Shown: positions 8,871-18,184, counted from the stretch's first letter. The stretch: DNA of 64,000 nt from Rugosimonospora acidiphila (GCF_039543385.1 NZ_BAABJQ010000011.1:1-64000); one strand, 5' to 3'. The notes: generated by a model from the letters alone, not told the origin. Numbers and translations are program-made.

Positions 8871-8895
8871 CCGCCCCGGCCCGGATACCGATCGG

Positions 8896-9834
8896 TCAGC
8901 GCCGCCTGGCGCGCTGCGGCACCACCGTGTAGCGCGGATCCCTGGCCGAGGCCACCCCGGCCTCGAAGACGCCGAACCGGGTGCACAGCGAGCCGGCCAG
9001 CAGGGCCGTGCCGCACAGCGCCGAGGCGATCCGGCTGCGCCGGCCGAACACCAGACCGCCGATCGCCCCGCCCATGGACAGCACCCGCGCCGCCCGCATC
9101 AGCCGTCCCGCCCGGCCCCGTTCGTACGCCTCGGTCACCAGCCCGATCCGCTCGTGCATCAGCCGCGTCGCGGCCAGGTCGACGGCCACGCCCAACGCCG
9201 CCACGCGCCGGGCCGGGCCGGCCTGGGCGGCGGGCGCCCCGAGCATGCCGAGGCCGCCGGCCGCCGCCGCGGCCGATCCGGCGAAAATGAACGGGATCTC
9301 CCGGTGGCCGTCCTGCCAGGCGGGTATGGCGGTGTCGCCGATGAGCACGCCGGTGTACTCGACGACGGCCGGCCCCAGCAGCGCCGCCGTGCCGGTCGCC
9401 AGCGCGCCGATCCGGGGCGCCCGGCCGGTCAGCGCGCTGGCCGCGGCCACCCCCGCCATCGGCGTGTACCCGGACAGCAGCCAGGACCCGAGACTCATCG
9501 GCGAGGTGGGCTTGAGCACCCGCAGCATGTTCAGGAACCGGCCGGGCCGGCCCAGGTCGTGCACCAGCGCGACCAGCGACCCGCCGATCGCGACCGCGGC
9601 GCCGAGCTTGGCGGTGCGCGCCAGCGCGGGCAGCCCGGCGACCTGCGCACCGGCGCCCAGCAGCGAGGACACCCCGGCGAGGCCACCGAGGAAGAAGTAC
9701 CCGGCGATGTCGACGGCCGCCCAGTTCGGCGGGTGCAGGACCGGCTGGCCGTAGTAGGAGGAGGAGGCGGATTCGGGCGGCTGCCGGGGCGTGAGCCCGG
9801 TGCCGGGCCGCCCGTTTCCGGGACGCCGGGTCAT
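8896..9834 (-). CDS. nrfD: NrfD-like quinone-interacting membrane subunit
   Basis: 312 residues from the ATG at 9834, overlapping the Fe-S subunit stop by 4 bp (ATGA). It begins with a Pro/Gly-rich lead followed by YYGQPVLHPPNWAAVDIAGYFFLGGLAG, the first helix of the NrfD/polysulfide reductase family, and has about eight hydrophobic segments. LVALVHDLGRPGRFLNMLRV is the conserved quinol-site loop. In complex with the two upstream proteins it would anchor formate dehydrogenase and pass electrons to menaquinone. It is shorter than classical 10-helix NrfD but matches the actinobacterial FDH-linked type. Confidence 0.88.
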   Translation of the reverse strand: MTRRPGNGRPGTGLTPRQPPESASSSYYGQPVLHPPNWAAVDIAGYFFLGGLAGVSSLLGAGAQVAGLPALARTAKLGAAVAIGGSLVALVHDLGRPGRFLNMLRVLKPTSPMSLGSWLLSGYTPMAGVAAASALTGRAPRIGALATGTAALLGPAVVEYTGVLIGDTAIPAWQDGHREIPFIFAGSAAAAAGGLGMLGAPAAQAGPARRVAALGVAVDLAATRLMHERIGLVTEAYERGRAGRLMRAARVLSMGGAIGGLVFGRRSRIASALCGTALLAGSLCTRFGVFEAGVASARDPRYTVVPQRARRR

Positions 9835-10814
9835 CGGCGCCCGCCGGGGCCGAGCCAGCTCGGCCCGGCTCGGTTGGGCCCGGATCGGCTGGGCCCGGCT
9901 CGGTTGGGCCCGGCTCGGTTCGGCCCGGATCGGCTGGGCCCGGCTCGGTTCGGCCGGGACCGGCCCCGCCCGCCGAGGAACGCCGCGGCCACCCCGGCGA
10001 GCAGGCTCAGGCCCGCCACCGCCGCGTGCCGCCAGATCGAGGGCAGTCGGCTGGTGCCCACCACCGGATCGGGCGGCAGCCCGTACACCTCCGGCTCGTC
10101 GAGCAGCAGGAAGAAGGCGCCGTCGCCACCCACCCCGTCGGCCGGGTCGTGGCCGTACAGCCGGGCGTCGCTCACCCCGGCGGCGTGCAGCGCGTCGAGC
10201 CGCCCGGCGGCCCGGGTGCGCAGCTCGTCCAGGTCGCCGAACTGGATGGAGTCGGTCGGGCAGGCCTTGGCGCAGGCCGGTTCCAGGCCGGTGGTGAGCC
10301 GGTCGTAGCACATCGTGCACTTCCAGGCCCGACCGTCGCCGGGCCGCTGGTCGATGACCCCGTACGGGCAGGCCGGCACGCAGTACCCGCACCCGTTGCA
10401 CACGTCCTCCTGCACCACGACGGTGCCGAACTCGGTACGCAGCAACGAACCCGTCGGGCACACGTCCAGGCACGCGGCGTGCGTGCAGTGCTTGCACACG
10501 TCCGAGGACATCAACCAGCGCAGATCCTCGCCGGCCGGCGCGTCCGGCCGGTGCTGCTCGATGAACGCCACGTGCCGCCAACTGTTGGCGTCCAGCCTGC
10601 CGGTGTTGTCGAACGACATGCCGGTCAGCCGCAGCCCGTCCTCGGGGATGGCGTTCCACTCCTTGCAGGCCACCTCGCACGCCTTGCAGCCGATGCAGAC
10701 CGAGGTGTCGGTGAAGAAACCCTTGCGCCGCGGGTGCCGGTGGTAGCCGGCCTCACTGGCCGGGTCCCCGTCCCGCACCGGCAGCCGCAGCCCGGCGATC
10801 AGCTGCGCGGTCAT
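9831..10814 (-). CDS. fdhB: Formate dehydrogenase Fe-S (beta) subunit
   Basis: 327 residues. Four ferredoxin-type cysteine clusters are visible: CIGCKACEVAC, CKHCTHAACLDVC, CNGCGYCVPAC and CTMCY...CAKAC, as expected for a four-cluster FdnH/FdhB-like subunit that wires the catalytic subunit to the membrane subunit. A single hydrophobic helix near residues 262-281 (AAVAGLSLLAGVAAAFLGG) matches the C-terminal anchor of FdnH. It is followed by an unusual tail of Arg/Ser/Pro/Asn/Gly repeats encoded by six 15-bp tandem units. The start at 10814 is 3 bp after the alpha subunit stop, and the stop overlaps the nrfD start. Confidence 0.92.
   Translation of the reverse strand: MTAQLIAGLRLPVRDGDPASEAGYHRHPRRKGFFTDTSVCIGCKACEVACKEWNAIPEDGLRLTGMSFDNTGRLDANSWRHVAFIEQHRPDAPAGEDLRWLMSSDVCKHCTHAACLDVCPTGSLLRTEFGTVVVQEDVCNGCGYCVPACPYGVIDQRPGDGRAWKCTMCYDRLTTGLEPACAKACPTDSIQFGDLDELRTRAAGRLDALHAAGVSDARLYGHDPADGVGGDGAFFLLLDEPEVYGLPPDPVVGTSRLPSIWRHAAVAGLSLLAGVAAAFLGGRGRSRPNRAGPSRSGPNRAGPNRAGPSRSGPNRAGPSWLGPGGRR
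9864..9953. repeat. Six 15-bp tandem repeats at the fdhB 3' end
   Basis: Six consecutive units of the form CCCGG(C/A)TCGG(T/C)T(G/C)GG, in phase with codons. They encode the R-A/S-G-P repeat tail of the Fe-S subunit. Two unit variants alternate, suggesting expansion in blocks. Confidence 0.9.
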
Positions 10815-10817
10815 GTC

Positions 10818-13800
10818 TCAGACCCCCGTCCCGGTGTCCTCGGTGATCCCGGCCCGGCGCCGGTACTCCGCCACCAGTTGGGGCCGCTGCGGTCCACGCG
10901 GCCGGCGGCCGGGCCGGATGTCCGCGGTCCACGCCTTGACCTCCTGGATGTGCACGTTGGGATCCAGCGCCACCGGGGCCAACTCGTTGGCCGCGTCGCC
11001 GGTGCTGTACCCGTTGGGTCCCCAGTGGAACGGCAGGCCGATCTGATGCACGGTGCGGCCCTGCACCGACAGCGGCCGCATCCGGTCGGTGACGACCACC
11101 CGCGCCTCGATGGCGTTGCGCGCCGTGATGATCGTGGCCCAGCCGAGGTGGGTCAGGCCCCGCTCGGCGGCCAGCGCGGGGGAGACCTCGCAGAAGAACT
11201 CCGGCTGCAGCTCGCACAGGTACGGCATCCAGCGGCTCATCCCGCCGGCGGTGAAGTGTTCGGTCAGCCGGTAGGTGGTGACGACGTACGGGAACACCGA
11301 GGCGCCGGGCTCGTCGCCGCTCGGGTGGTACAGGTTGTCGGGGTCGCGGGCCAGCGTCCGGCGGACCGGGTTGCGCGGATGGTCCGGGTACAACTCGTTC
11401 GGGAACGGGGACTCCTCCGGCTCGTAGTGCGTGGGCAGCGGTCCGTCGACCAGCCCCGCGGGCGTGTAGAGCCAGCCCTTTCCGTCGGACTGCATGATGA
11501 ACGGGTCCACACCGGACAGTGCGGCAACCCCCGTCGCACCCGGGGCCGGTCGGTAGTCCGGGGGCCGGGTGGCCGGAAAGTCAGGCACGTCGTGGCCGCG
11601 CCACCGGACGGTGTCCGGGTCCCACCAGACCAGTGCCTTGCGCTGGCTCCACGGCCGGCCGTCCGGGTCGGCGGAGGCGCGGTTGTACAGGGTGCGCCGG
11701 TTGGCCGGCCACGCCCAGCCCCACTCGGCTCCCACCCAGCTCTGCTCGCGCCACGGCTTGCGGCGGGCGGCCTGGTTCACGCCGTCGGCGTACACCCCGC
11801 AGTAGATCCAGCAGCCGCAGGTGGTCGAGCCGTCGTCCTTGAGCGCGTCGTAGCCGGCCAGTGGCCGGCCCTGGGCGTCCTGACCGTTGATCTCGGCCAG
11901 CACCGCCTCGGCGTCGGGTTCGTCGTGCCGGCCGTGTGTCGGATAGTCCCAGGACAGGTCGAGCGCGGGACGGTCCATCGGATCGGTGGAGCCGGCGAGC
12001 CGCTCGCGGACGAGCCGGCCCAGGTGGTAGGTGAACCACAGGTCGCTGCGCGCGTCGCCGGCCGGCTCGACCGCCTCCGCGTGCCACTGCAGCAGCCGGT
12101 TGGCGTTGGTGAAGCTGCCCGCCTTCTCGGTGTGCGCGGCGGCCGGGAAGAAGAAGACCTCGGTCCGGATGTCCTCGGTGGACGTTTCGCCGGATTCGAT
12201 CTCCGGGCCGTCCTTCCACCAGGTGGCGCTCTCGATGAGCCTGAAGTCGCGGACCACCAACCAGTCCAGGTTGGCCATGCCCTGCCGCTGCAGCCTCGAG
12301 TTGGCCGAGCCGACCGCCGGGTTCTCGCCGTAGAGGAAGTATCCCTTGCAGATCCCGTCGCGCTGCGCCAGCACGGTGTCGTAGGTGCTGTGGCTGCCGG
12401 TGATCCGGGGTAGGTGGTCGAAGCACCAGTCGTTGTCGACCGTGGCCGCGTCGCCGAAGTACGCCCGGAGCAGGCTCACCAGGTACGCCTTCATCCGCGA
12501 CCAGTACCCCTTCTCGGAGAGGTTGCGGGCCACGTAGCGCTCCAGGCACTCGTGCAGGTGCGCGTGCGGCATCGGCAGGTACCCGGGCAGCAGGTCGAAC
12601 AGCGTCGGGATGTCGCTGGAGCCCTGGATGCTGGCGTGCCCGCGCAGCGCCATGATGCCGCCGCCCGGCCGGCCGATGTTGCCCAGCAACAGCTGCAGCA
12701 CCGCGGCGGCCCGGATGTACTGGACGCCCACGGTGTGTTGGGTCCAGCCCACCGCGTAGGCGAACGCGCTGGTGCGCTCCGGCCCCGAATTGGCCGTCAG
12801 TGCCGCGCACACCCGGTCGAACAGTTCGCGCGGGATGCCGCAGGTGCGTTCGACCAGTTCCGGGGTGTACCTGGCGTAGTGCCGGCGCAGGATCTGGAAC
12901 ACGCAGCGGGGATCGGCCAGGGTGGCGTCCGTCTCCGGCTGGCCGAGCAGCGGCGGCCCGTTGTTGCCGTGCTTCTCCGGATGCCCGGACTCGGCGATGG
13001 TCAGCCCGTCGTGGGTCAGGTCGTTGAACCCGTGCTCCCGCTGGCCGACCGCGGCCGCCGTGATGACCCCGCGATAGCCCCACCGGTCGGCCCGGTAGTG
13101 CCGGTTGCCCGGCGTCAGACCGGAGAACACCCCGCCGATTTCCTCGGTGTCCTGGAAGGCATCGTCCACTATGGACGCGGCGTTGGTGTAGTTGACCACG
13201 TACTCGCGGAAATAGCTCTCGGTCTCCAGCACGTGGTGGATGAGCCCACCCAGAAACGCGATGTCGGTGCCGGCCCGGATCGGTACGAACAGGTCCGCCA
13301 GCGCGCTGGTCCGGCTGAACCGGGGGTCGACGTGGATGACGGTGGCCCCGCGCGCCTTGGCCTCCATCACCCACTGGAAGCCGACCGGGTGCGCCTCGGC
13401 GAAGTTGGAGCCCTCGATGACGATGCAGTCGGAGTTCTGCAGGTCCTGCATGTAGGTGGTGGAGCCGCCCCGGCCGAACGAGGTGCCCAGGGCGGCGACC
13501 GTCGAGCTGTGGCACACCCGCGCCTGGTTCTCCACCTGCACCACGCCCAGGCCGGTGAACAGCTTCTTGATGAGGTAGTTCTCCTCGTTGTCCAGGGTCG
13601 CGCCGCCCAGGCTCGCGATGCCCAGCGTGCGCCGGGTAGGCACGCCGTCCTGCTTCCACTCCCAGGTGTCCCGGCGGGTGGCGACCACCCGGTCGGCCAC
13701 CAGGTTCATCGCCGTGTCCAGGTCCAGCCGCTCCCAGTCGGTGCCGTACGGCCGGCGGTAGAGCACCTGGTACTGGCGACCCGGCCCGGTGGTCAGCTGC

Positions 13801-14078
13801 AGGCTGGCCGAACCCTTGGGGCACAGCCGGCCCCGGCTGACCGCCGAGTCGGCATCCCCCTCGATCTGCACCACCCGGCCGTCCCGGACGTACACGCTCT
13901 GCGCGCAGCCCACCCCGCAGTACGGGCAGATCGACGGCACCACCGTGTCGGCGGTCTCGGTGCGCGGGGTCAGCAGGTCGGTGCGCGTGGACCGGGTGGC
14001 GGAGCCGCGGCCGAACGGGTCCGCGCCGGTCAGTTGCCGGTACACCGGCCACCCGCGCAGCCACGCGCCGACGCCCAC
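10818..14078 (-). CDS. fdhA: Formate dehydrogenase catalytic (alpha) subunit, Mo/W-bis-MGD, Cys type
   Basis: 1086 residues from a GTG at 14078 that has GGAGGT 5 nt upstream; the longer open frame to 14171 adds an Arg-rich, unconserved leader. The N-terminal cluster is CPYCGVGC...LCPKGSA. NQARVCHSSTVAALG carries the metal ligand as cysteine (TGC codon, about residue 189) where E. coli FDH-N has selenocysteine. GSNFAEAHPVGFQWVMEAK and HVDPRFSRTSALAD are pterin-binding segments, and the C-terminal MopB_CT segment includes MRPLSVQGRTVHQIGLPFHWG. No twin-arginine signal is seen, so the complex probably faces the cytoplasm. First gene of the fdhA-fdhB-nrfD operon. It catalyses formate oxidation to CO2, feeding quinone via the downstream subunits. 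Confidence 0.93.
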   Translation of the reverse strand: MGVGAWLRGWPVYRQLTGADPFGRGSATRSTRTDLLTPRTETADTVVPSICPYCGVGCAQSVYVRDGRVVQIEGDADSAVSRGRLCPKGSASLQLTTGPGRQYQVLYRRPYGTDWERLDLDTAMNLVADRVVATRRDTWEWKQDGVPTRRTLGIASLGGATLDNEENYLIKKLFTGLGVVQVENQARVCHSSTVAALGTSFGRGGSTTYMQDLQNSDCIVIEGSNFAEAHPVGFQWVMEAKARGATVIHVDPRFSRTSALADLFVPIRAGTDIAFLGGLIHHVLETESYFREYVVNYTNAASIVDDAFQDTEEIGGVFSGLTPGNRHYRADRWGYRGVITAAAVGQREHGFNDLTHDGLTIAESGHPEKHGNNGPPLLGQPETDATLADPRCVFQILRRHYARYTPELVERTCGIPRELFDRVCAALTANSGPERTSAFAYAVGWTQHTVGVQYIRAAAVLQLLLGNIGRPGGGIMALRGHASIQGSSDIPTLFDLLPGYLPMPHAHLHECLERYVARNLSEKGYWSRMKAYLVSLLRAYFGDAATVDNDWCFDHLPRITGSHSTYDTVLAQRDGICKGYFLYGENPAVGSANSRLQRQGMANLDWLVVRDFRLIESATWWKDGPEIESGETSTEDIRTEVFFFPAAAHTEKAGSFTNANRLLQWHAEAVEPAGDARSDLWFTYHLGRLVRERLAGSTDPMDRPALDLSWDYPTHGRHDEPDAEAVLAEINGQDAQGRPLAGYDALKDDGSTTCGCWIYCGVYADGVNQAARRKPWREQSWVGAEWGWAWPANRRTLYNRASADPDGRPWSQRKALVWWDPDTVRWRGHDVPDFPATRPPDYRPAPGATGVAALSGVDPFIMQSDGKGWLYTPAGLVDGPLPTHYEPEESPFPNELYPDHPRNPVRRTLARDPDNLYHPSGDEPGASVFPYVVTTYRLTEHFTAGGMSRWMPYLCELQPEFFCEVSPALAAERGLTHLGWATIITARNAIEARVVVTDRMRPLSVQGRTVHQIGLPFHWGPNGYSTGDAANELAPVALDPNVHIQEVKAWTADIRPGRRPRGPQRPQLVAEYRRRAGITEDTGTGV

Positions 14079-14384
14079 TGCCCACCTCCGACCCGTCGCC
14101 CCGCGACGCTCCGGCGCCTCGCCCGGACCGCATCGGCCTGGGGCCCGCCGGCTGGTCCGCGAACGCCGCAACCGCCGGCCAACGGCCGCCGGTCAGCGAG
14201 CGCCGCCGCCCGCCGCCTGGTCCGCGAGCGCCGCGGGCCGGACCGGTGGGCCGCACGCGCGGCGCGGCCCGCCGCCGGCGGGCCCTGGCGAGTCGCCTGC
14301 GCAGCCTCTTCCCCGGCCCGGTCCGGCCAAACGTGCCGTGCCGCGCTGGTTTGCCGGCAACCAGCGGCGGGTAGGACGGCGTTC
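14079..14384. other. Divergent promoter region with a repeated 18-mer
   Basis: 306 bp between the FDH operon and the flavoprotein. Extremely GC-rich; no clear -35/-10. A near-identical 18-mer (17 of 18) occurs at 14152-14169 and 14217-14234. The fdhA ribosome binding site lies at its left edge. Confidence 0.5.
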
Positions 14385-15689
14385 ATGGCTCGTCCACGGG
14401 TTGTCATCGTCGGGGCCGGCTTCGCTGGCTACCATGCCGCCCGCAGTCTTCTGCGGCACGCCCGGGGTCGGGCGGACATCGTCCTGCTGAACCCGACCGA
14501 CTATTTCCTGTACCTGCCGCTGCTACCCGAGGTCGCCACCGGCATCCTGGAGCCGCCGCACGCCTCCGTCTCGCTGCCCGCGACCCTGCGCGGTGTGCGG
14601 CTGGTGCTCGGTGAGGCGATCGCCGTGGACGTCGACCGGCGCCGGGTCAGCTACGTCAACCCGGACGGCGGCCACGGCCAGCTCGACTACGACCGGCTGG
14701 TGCTGGCCGCCGGCAGCGTCAACCGGCTGCTGCCGATCCCGGGTGTGGCGGAGCACGCGCACGGCTTCCGCGGCCTGCCCGAGGCGATGTACCTGCGTGA
14801 CCACATGACCCGCCAGCTCGAACTGGCCTCCGCCGCCGCCGATCCCGAGGAGCGGCGGGCGCGCAGCACCTTCGTGGTGGTCGGCGCCGGGTACACCGGG
14901 GTCGAGGTGTGCGCGCACGGCCAGCTGTACACCGAAATCATGGCCGCGCGGTCGCCGCAGATCGGTGAGCTGATGCCGCGGTGGATGCTGCTGGACTTGG
15001 CCCCCCGGGTGCTGCCCGAGTTGGATGAGCGGCTGTCCGTCACCGCCGACCGGGTGCTGCGCGAACGCGGGGTCGACGTGCGCACCGGCACGTCGGTGCA
15101 GGAGGCCACGCCGACCGGCGTGAAGCTGTCCGACGGCGAGTTCGTGGGCACCCATTCGCTGATCTGGTGCGTGGGGGTGCGGCCCGACCCGTTCGTGGAC
15201 TCGCTGGGCCTCGAGACCCGCCAGGGGCGGGTGGTGGTGGACGAGTTCCTGACGGTGCCCGGCCACCCGGAGATCTACGCCTGCGGCGACGCCGCCGCGG
15301 TGCCGGACCTGACCCGGCCGGGGGAGATCACCCCGATGACCGCGCAGCACGCCCAGCGACAGGGCAAGGTCGTGGCGCGCAACGTGGCGGCCTCGTACGG
15401 CCAGGGCAACCGGCGCGCGTACAAGCACCGGGATCTGGGGTTCGTGGTCGATCTGGGCGACTCGACGGCGGCGGCGAACCCGTTCGGGATACCGCTGGCC
15501 GGACTGCCGGCGAAGGCGGTCACCCGCGCGTACCATCTGCTGGCCATGCCGACCAACCGGACCCGGATCGTCGTGGACTGGGCGCTGGACGCCGTGCTGC
15601 ACCGGCAGATCGTGCAGGTGGGCCTGGTTCACGCGGTCAGCGTGCCGCTGGACACCGCCACCCCGGAGCTACCCGCCCGGCGCGGCTAG
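14385..15689 (+). CDS. NAD(P)/FAD-dependent oxidoreductase, type II NADH dehydrogenase-like
   Basis: 434 residues from ATG 14385 (GTAGGA upstream). The FAD dinucleotide fold is RVVIVGAGFAGYHAARSL, the NAD fold FVVVGAGYTGVEVCAHG, and YACGDAAAV is the C-terminal FAD-binding Asp motif; TPMTAQHAQRQGKVVARN is typical of NDH-2/Ndh proteins. A hydrophobic C-terminus (LDAVLHRQIVQVGLVHAV) may touch the membrane. The expected reaction is NAD(P)H oxidation with quinone or another acceptor. Its position back-to-back with a formate dehydrogenase suggests a shared respiratory role, which is inference. The same frame is open far upstream (from 12414), but that part is the mirror of fdhA. Confidence 0.88.
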   Translation: MARPRVVIVGAGFAGYHAARSLLRHARGRADIVLLNPTDYFLYLPLLPEVATGILEPPHASVSLPATLRGVRLVLGEAIAVDVDRRRVSYVNPDGGHGQLDYDRLVLAAGSVNRLLPIPGVAEHAHGFRGLPEAMYLRDHMTRQLELASAAADPEERRARSTFVVVGAGYTGVEVCAHGQLYTEIMAARSPQIGELMPRWMLLDLAPRVLPELDERLSVTADRVLRERGVDVRTGTSVQEATPTGVKLSDGEFVGTHSLIWCVGVRPDPFVDSLGLETRQGRVVVDEFLTVPGHPEIYACGDAAAVPDLTRPGEITPMTAQHAQRQGKVVARNVAASYGQGNRRAYKHRDLGFVVDLGDSTAAANPFGIPLAGLPAKAVTRAYHLLAMPTNRTRIVVDWALDAVLHRQIVQVGLVHAVSVPLDTATPELPARRG

Positions 15690-15751
15690 TTCGCTTTGCA
15701 CGGCTTCGTCCTGCCTGCCCCGTTTCTTCGACCGGGGGTAGGCTCTGACCA

Positions 15752-16594
15752 ATGGGCAGGCGTGGCACGGCGGGGATCGTTGAGCAGGTCGACTTCGGCA
15801 GCGCCGAGCTGGTACCCGATGCGGATCGCCCGGGCGGCTGGACGCTACTGCTGGACGGGGTCCAACACTCCTATGTGGACGTGGAGGAGCCCCGGCATCT
15901 GGAGTTCGAGTACGTGCGGCGGCTCGCCTCCGTCGTCGATGCCGCCGCGCCGCCCGGCCGGCCGCTGCGGGTGCTGCACCTGGGCGGCGGGGCGCTGACC
16001 CTGCCCCGGTACGTCGCGGCCACCCGGCCCGGCTCCGTCCAGCGCGCCGTGGAGCGCGACGCCGCCCTGACCGCCCTGGTGCGCAAGGTCCTACCCCTGC
16101 CGCGCAACGCCGACCTGCGGGTACGGGTGGCCGACGCGCGCGACGCGGTGGAGGGTTCCGGCCCGGACCGGCACGACCTGGTGATCGCCGACGTGTACAG
16201 CGACTCGCGGATGCCGTCCCGGTTCGCGTCCGTCGAGTTCGCCGCCGAGGTGGCCCGGGTGCTGCGCCCGGGCGGCTGGTACGCGGTCAACCTGGCCGAC
16301 GCGGCGCCCCTGTCGTTCAGCCGCGGGCAGGTCGCCACCCTGCGCGAGGTCTTCGACGACGTGTGCCTGATGGCCGAGCCGGGCGTGCTGCGCGGCCGCC
16401 GGTTCGGCAACGTGGTGCTCGCCGCCGGCAGCGACCTGCCGGTGGCCGCGCTGGCCCGCTCGGCGGCCACCGAGGTGTTCCCGGCCCGGCTGCTGCACGG
16501 CGCGGACCTGGATCGGTTCATCGCCGGCACCCGGCCGGTGACCGACGCCACCGCCGTGGCCTCCCCGGCCCCGCCCAGCGACCTGTTCGGCTGA
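15752..16594 (+). CDS. Spermidine synthase-like SAM-dependent enzyme
   Basis: 280 residues. The Rossmann methyltransferase-like core has LRVLHLGGGALTLPRYVA (SAM/decarboxy-SAM motif I), AVERDAALTALV (acidic ribose residue), RVRVADARDAVE and DLVIADVYSDSRMP (the catalytic Asp/Tyr region of aminopropyltransferases). It lacks the fused MFS-like membrane half of some actinobacterial relatives. True aminopropyltransferase activity is not certain: many actinobacterial members are stand-alone with no SAM decarboxylase nearby, as here. The start at 15752 is 62 bp after the flavoprotein stop, so co-transcription is possible. Confidence 0.8.
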   Translation: MGRRGTAGIVEQVDFGSAELVPDADRPGGWTLLLDGVQHSYVDVEEPRHLEFEYVRRLASVVDAAAPPGRPLRVLHLGGGALTLPRYVAATRPGSVQRAVERDAALTALVRKVLPLPRNADLRVRVADARDAVEGSGPDRHDLVIADVYSDSRMPSRFASVEFAAEVARVLRPGGWYAVNLADAAPLSFSRGQVATLREVFDDVCLMAEPGVLRGRRFGNVVLAAGSDLPVAALARSAATEVFPARLLHGADLDRFIAGTRPVTDATAVASPAPPSDLFG

Positions 16595-16615
16595 CGCCGC
16601 CTACTCGCCCGCCGC

Positions 16616-17071
16616 CTACTCGTCCCGCCCGGAGGGCCCGGCCCGGCGCGCCTGCTCCGGCTGGCCGACCCGACCGGCCAGCGGGCTGCGGCGCGCGAGG
16701 ATGCGCCGGTAGGCGATCCGCCAACCCCGATCACCCCGCCGGACGGTGTCCTCGTACGTCACGCTCCCGCACGTGCCGTCCGCGTTGATGCCGATGCCCT
16801 TGGAGCGGACCCGCACCTCGTCGCCGTCGGGCTCGCCGAGCACGATGTTCGTGACGTGGTGCCCGACGGGGTTCGCGCCGCCCAGCGCCAGGGCCGCCTC
16901 GCGCAGCGCGGCCAGGCCGGTGAGGGTGCCGCCACCGAGGTCGGTCATGTCGTACGTGACGTCGTCGGTGAACAGTTCGTGCATCCGGTCGTGCTCGCCC
17001 GCGTCGACCAGGTGCCCGTGCCGGTTGATCAGATCCACGATCGCCGTACGGTCCTCGGCGGTCAGTGCCAT
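16616..17071 (-). CDS. SnoaL/NTF2-like nuclear transport factor family protein
   Basis: 151 residues; the ATG at 17071 has GGAGG 7 nt upstream, better than the TTG at 17077. It begins LTAEDRTAIVDLINRHGHLVDAGEHDRMHELFTDDVTYDM, the typical helix-helix start of SnoaL-like domains, followed by a beta sheet (HHVTNIVLGEPDGDEVRVRSKG, WRIAYRRILARR). A small alpha+beta barrel that may isomerise, hydrate or bind a small molecule; the substrate is unknown. The C-terminal 25 residues are polar and extra to the fold. Convergent with the preceding gene (21 bp gap). Confidence 0.8.
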   Translation of the reverse strand: MALTAEDRTAIVDLINRHGHLVDAGEHDRMHELFTDDVTYDMTDLGGGTLTGLAALREAALALGGANPVGHHVTNIVLGEPDGDEVRVRSKGIGINADGTCGSVTYEDTVRRGDRGWRIAYRRILARRSPLAGRVGQPEQARRAGPSGRDE

Positions 17072-17203
17072 CGCCAATCCTCCAGGATGAGCCGGATCGC
17101 TGAAGAGGGGTTATCCCCGTTTCGGCCCCGTACGCTACCGGGGACCTCCCCGGTTAGCAAAGGGCCCGCGTCGGCGGGCCCGGGCGCGTCGTAGAGTCGA
17201 GTC

Positions 17204-18178
17204 GTGAACAGCTCCGCACCCGTGCCGCAGACCACCTCGTACGACGCCGGCGTGGCCACCGTCGCCGACCCGGCCAGCGTGCTGCTCCCCGGCCACGACG
17301 TGCCGCTGGGCCGGTACACGACGGTGCGCCGGCTGCTGCCGCAGCGCAGCCTCCGGATGATCGGCGCGTGGTGCTTCGTCGACCACTTCGGGCCGGACGA
17401 CGTGTCGGGTCGGCCGGGCATGAGCGTCGGCCCGCACCCGCACACCGGCCTGCAGACCGTCACCTGGCTGGTGGACGGCGAGGTGCTGCACCGCGACAGC
17501 CTCGGCAGCCTCGCCCGGATCAGACCCGGCGAGGTGAACCTGATGTCGGCCGGCCGAGGGATCGCGCACTCCGAGGAGTCTCCGGTCGAGCACCCGCCGG
17601 TCATCCACGGGCTCCAGCTGTGGGTGGCGCTGCCCGAGTCGGCCCGGCACGGTGAGCCCCGGTTCGACCACCACCCCCAGCTGCCGACCTTCGCCGAGGC
17701 CGGGATGAGCACCACCGTGGTGGCGGGGGAGATGGCGGGGCACCGGTCGCCCGCGCTGGTGCACACGCCGCTGGTCGGCGCCCAGATCATGCTGGCGGCC
17801 GCCGCGGGTGCCCGGATACCGCTGGAGCGTGACTTCGAGTACGGGGTGCTCGCGATGAACGGCACGGCGCGGGTCGCCGACGCCGACCTGTCCCCGGGCA
17901 GCCTGCTGTACCTCGGCCGGGGCCGCACCGACCTGACGCTGCGCAGCGAGGACGGGGCACGGCTGTTCCTGCTCGGCGGGGAGCCGTTCGACGAGCCCCT
18001 CGTGATGTGGTGGAACTTCGTCGCCCGTACGCACGACGAGATGGTTCAGGCCCGCGAGGACTGGCAGGCCGGTCGCCGCTTCGGTGAGGTCACCGGCTTC
18101 AACGGGGATCGGCTGCCGGCACCGACCATGCCCACCACCCGCATCAAGGCGCGGTACCGGGACGGCCGCACCGTCTGA
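17204..18178 (+). CDS. Pirin family protein
   Basis: 324 residues from a GTG at 17204. The N-terminal cupin has the pirin metal site in GPHPHTGLQTVTWLVDGEVLHRDSLG and RGIAHSEES (three His and a Glu), with FVDHFGPDD before it; the C-terminal pirin domain contains LFLLGGEPFDEPLVMWWNFVARTHDE. Bacterial pirins bind Fe or other metals, and some act as quercetinases or modulators; no specific partner is suggested by neighbours. Convergent with the hydrolase, with a hairpin between. Confidence 0.9.
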   Translation: MNSSAPVPQTTSYDAGVATVADPASVLLPGHDVPLGRYTTVRRLLPQRSLRMIGAWCFVDHFGPDDVSGRPGMSVGPHPHTGLQTVTWLVDGEVLHRDSLGSLARIRPGEVNLMSAGRGIAHSEESPVEHPPVIHGLQLWVALPESARHGEPRFDHHPQLPTFAEAGMSTTVVAGEMAGHRSPALVHTPLVGAQIMLAAAAGARIPLERDFEYGVLAMNGTARVADADLSPGSLLYLGRGRTDLTLRSEDGARLFLLGGEPFDEPLVMWWNFVARTHDEMVQAREDWQAGRRFGEVTGFNGDRLPAPTMPTTRIKARYRDGRTV

Positions 18179-18184
18179 GGACCG

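Noticed and set aside
13512..13514. Selenocysteine in the formate dehydrogenase
   Set aside because: The metal-ligand codon is TGC, coding cysteine, and no in-frame TGA or SECIS-like need arises.
12414..14384. Long upstream extension of the NDH-2-like frame
   Set aside because: It lies entirely opposite fdhA; the flavoprotein begins at the ATG at 14385, right at its FAD-binding motif, with a ribosome site.
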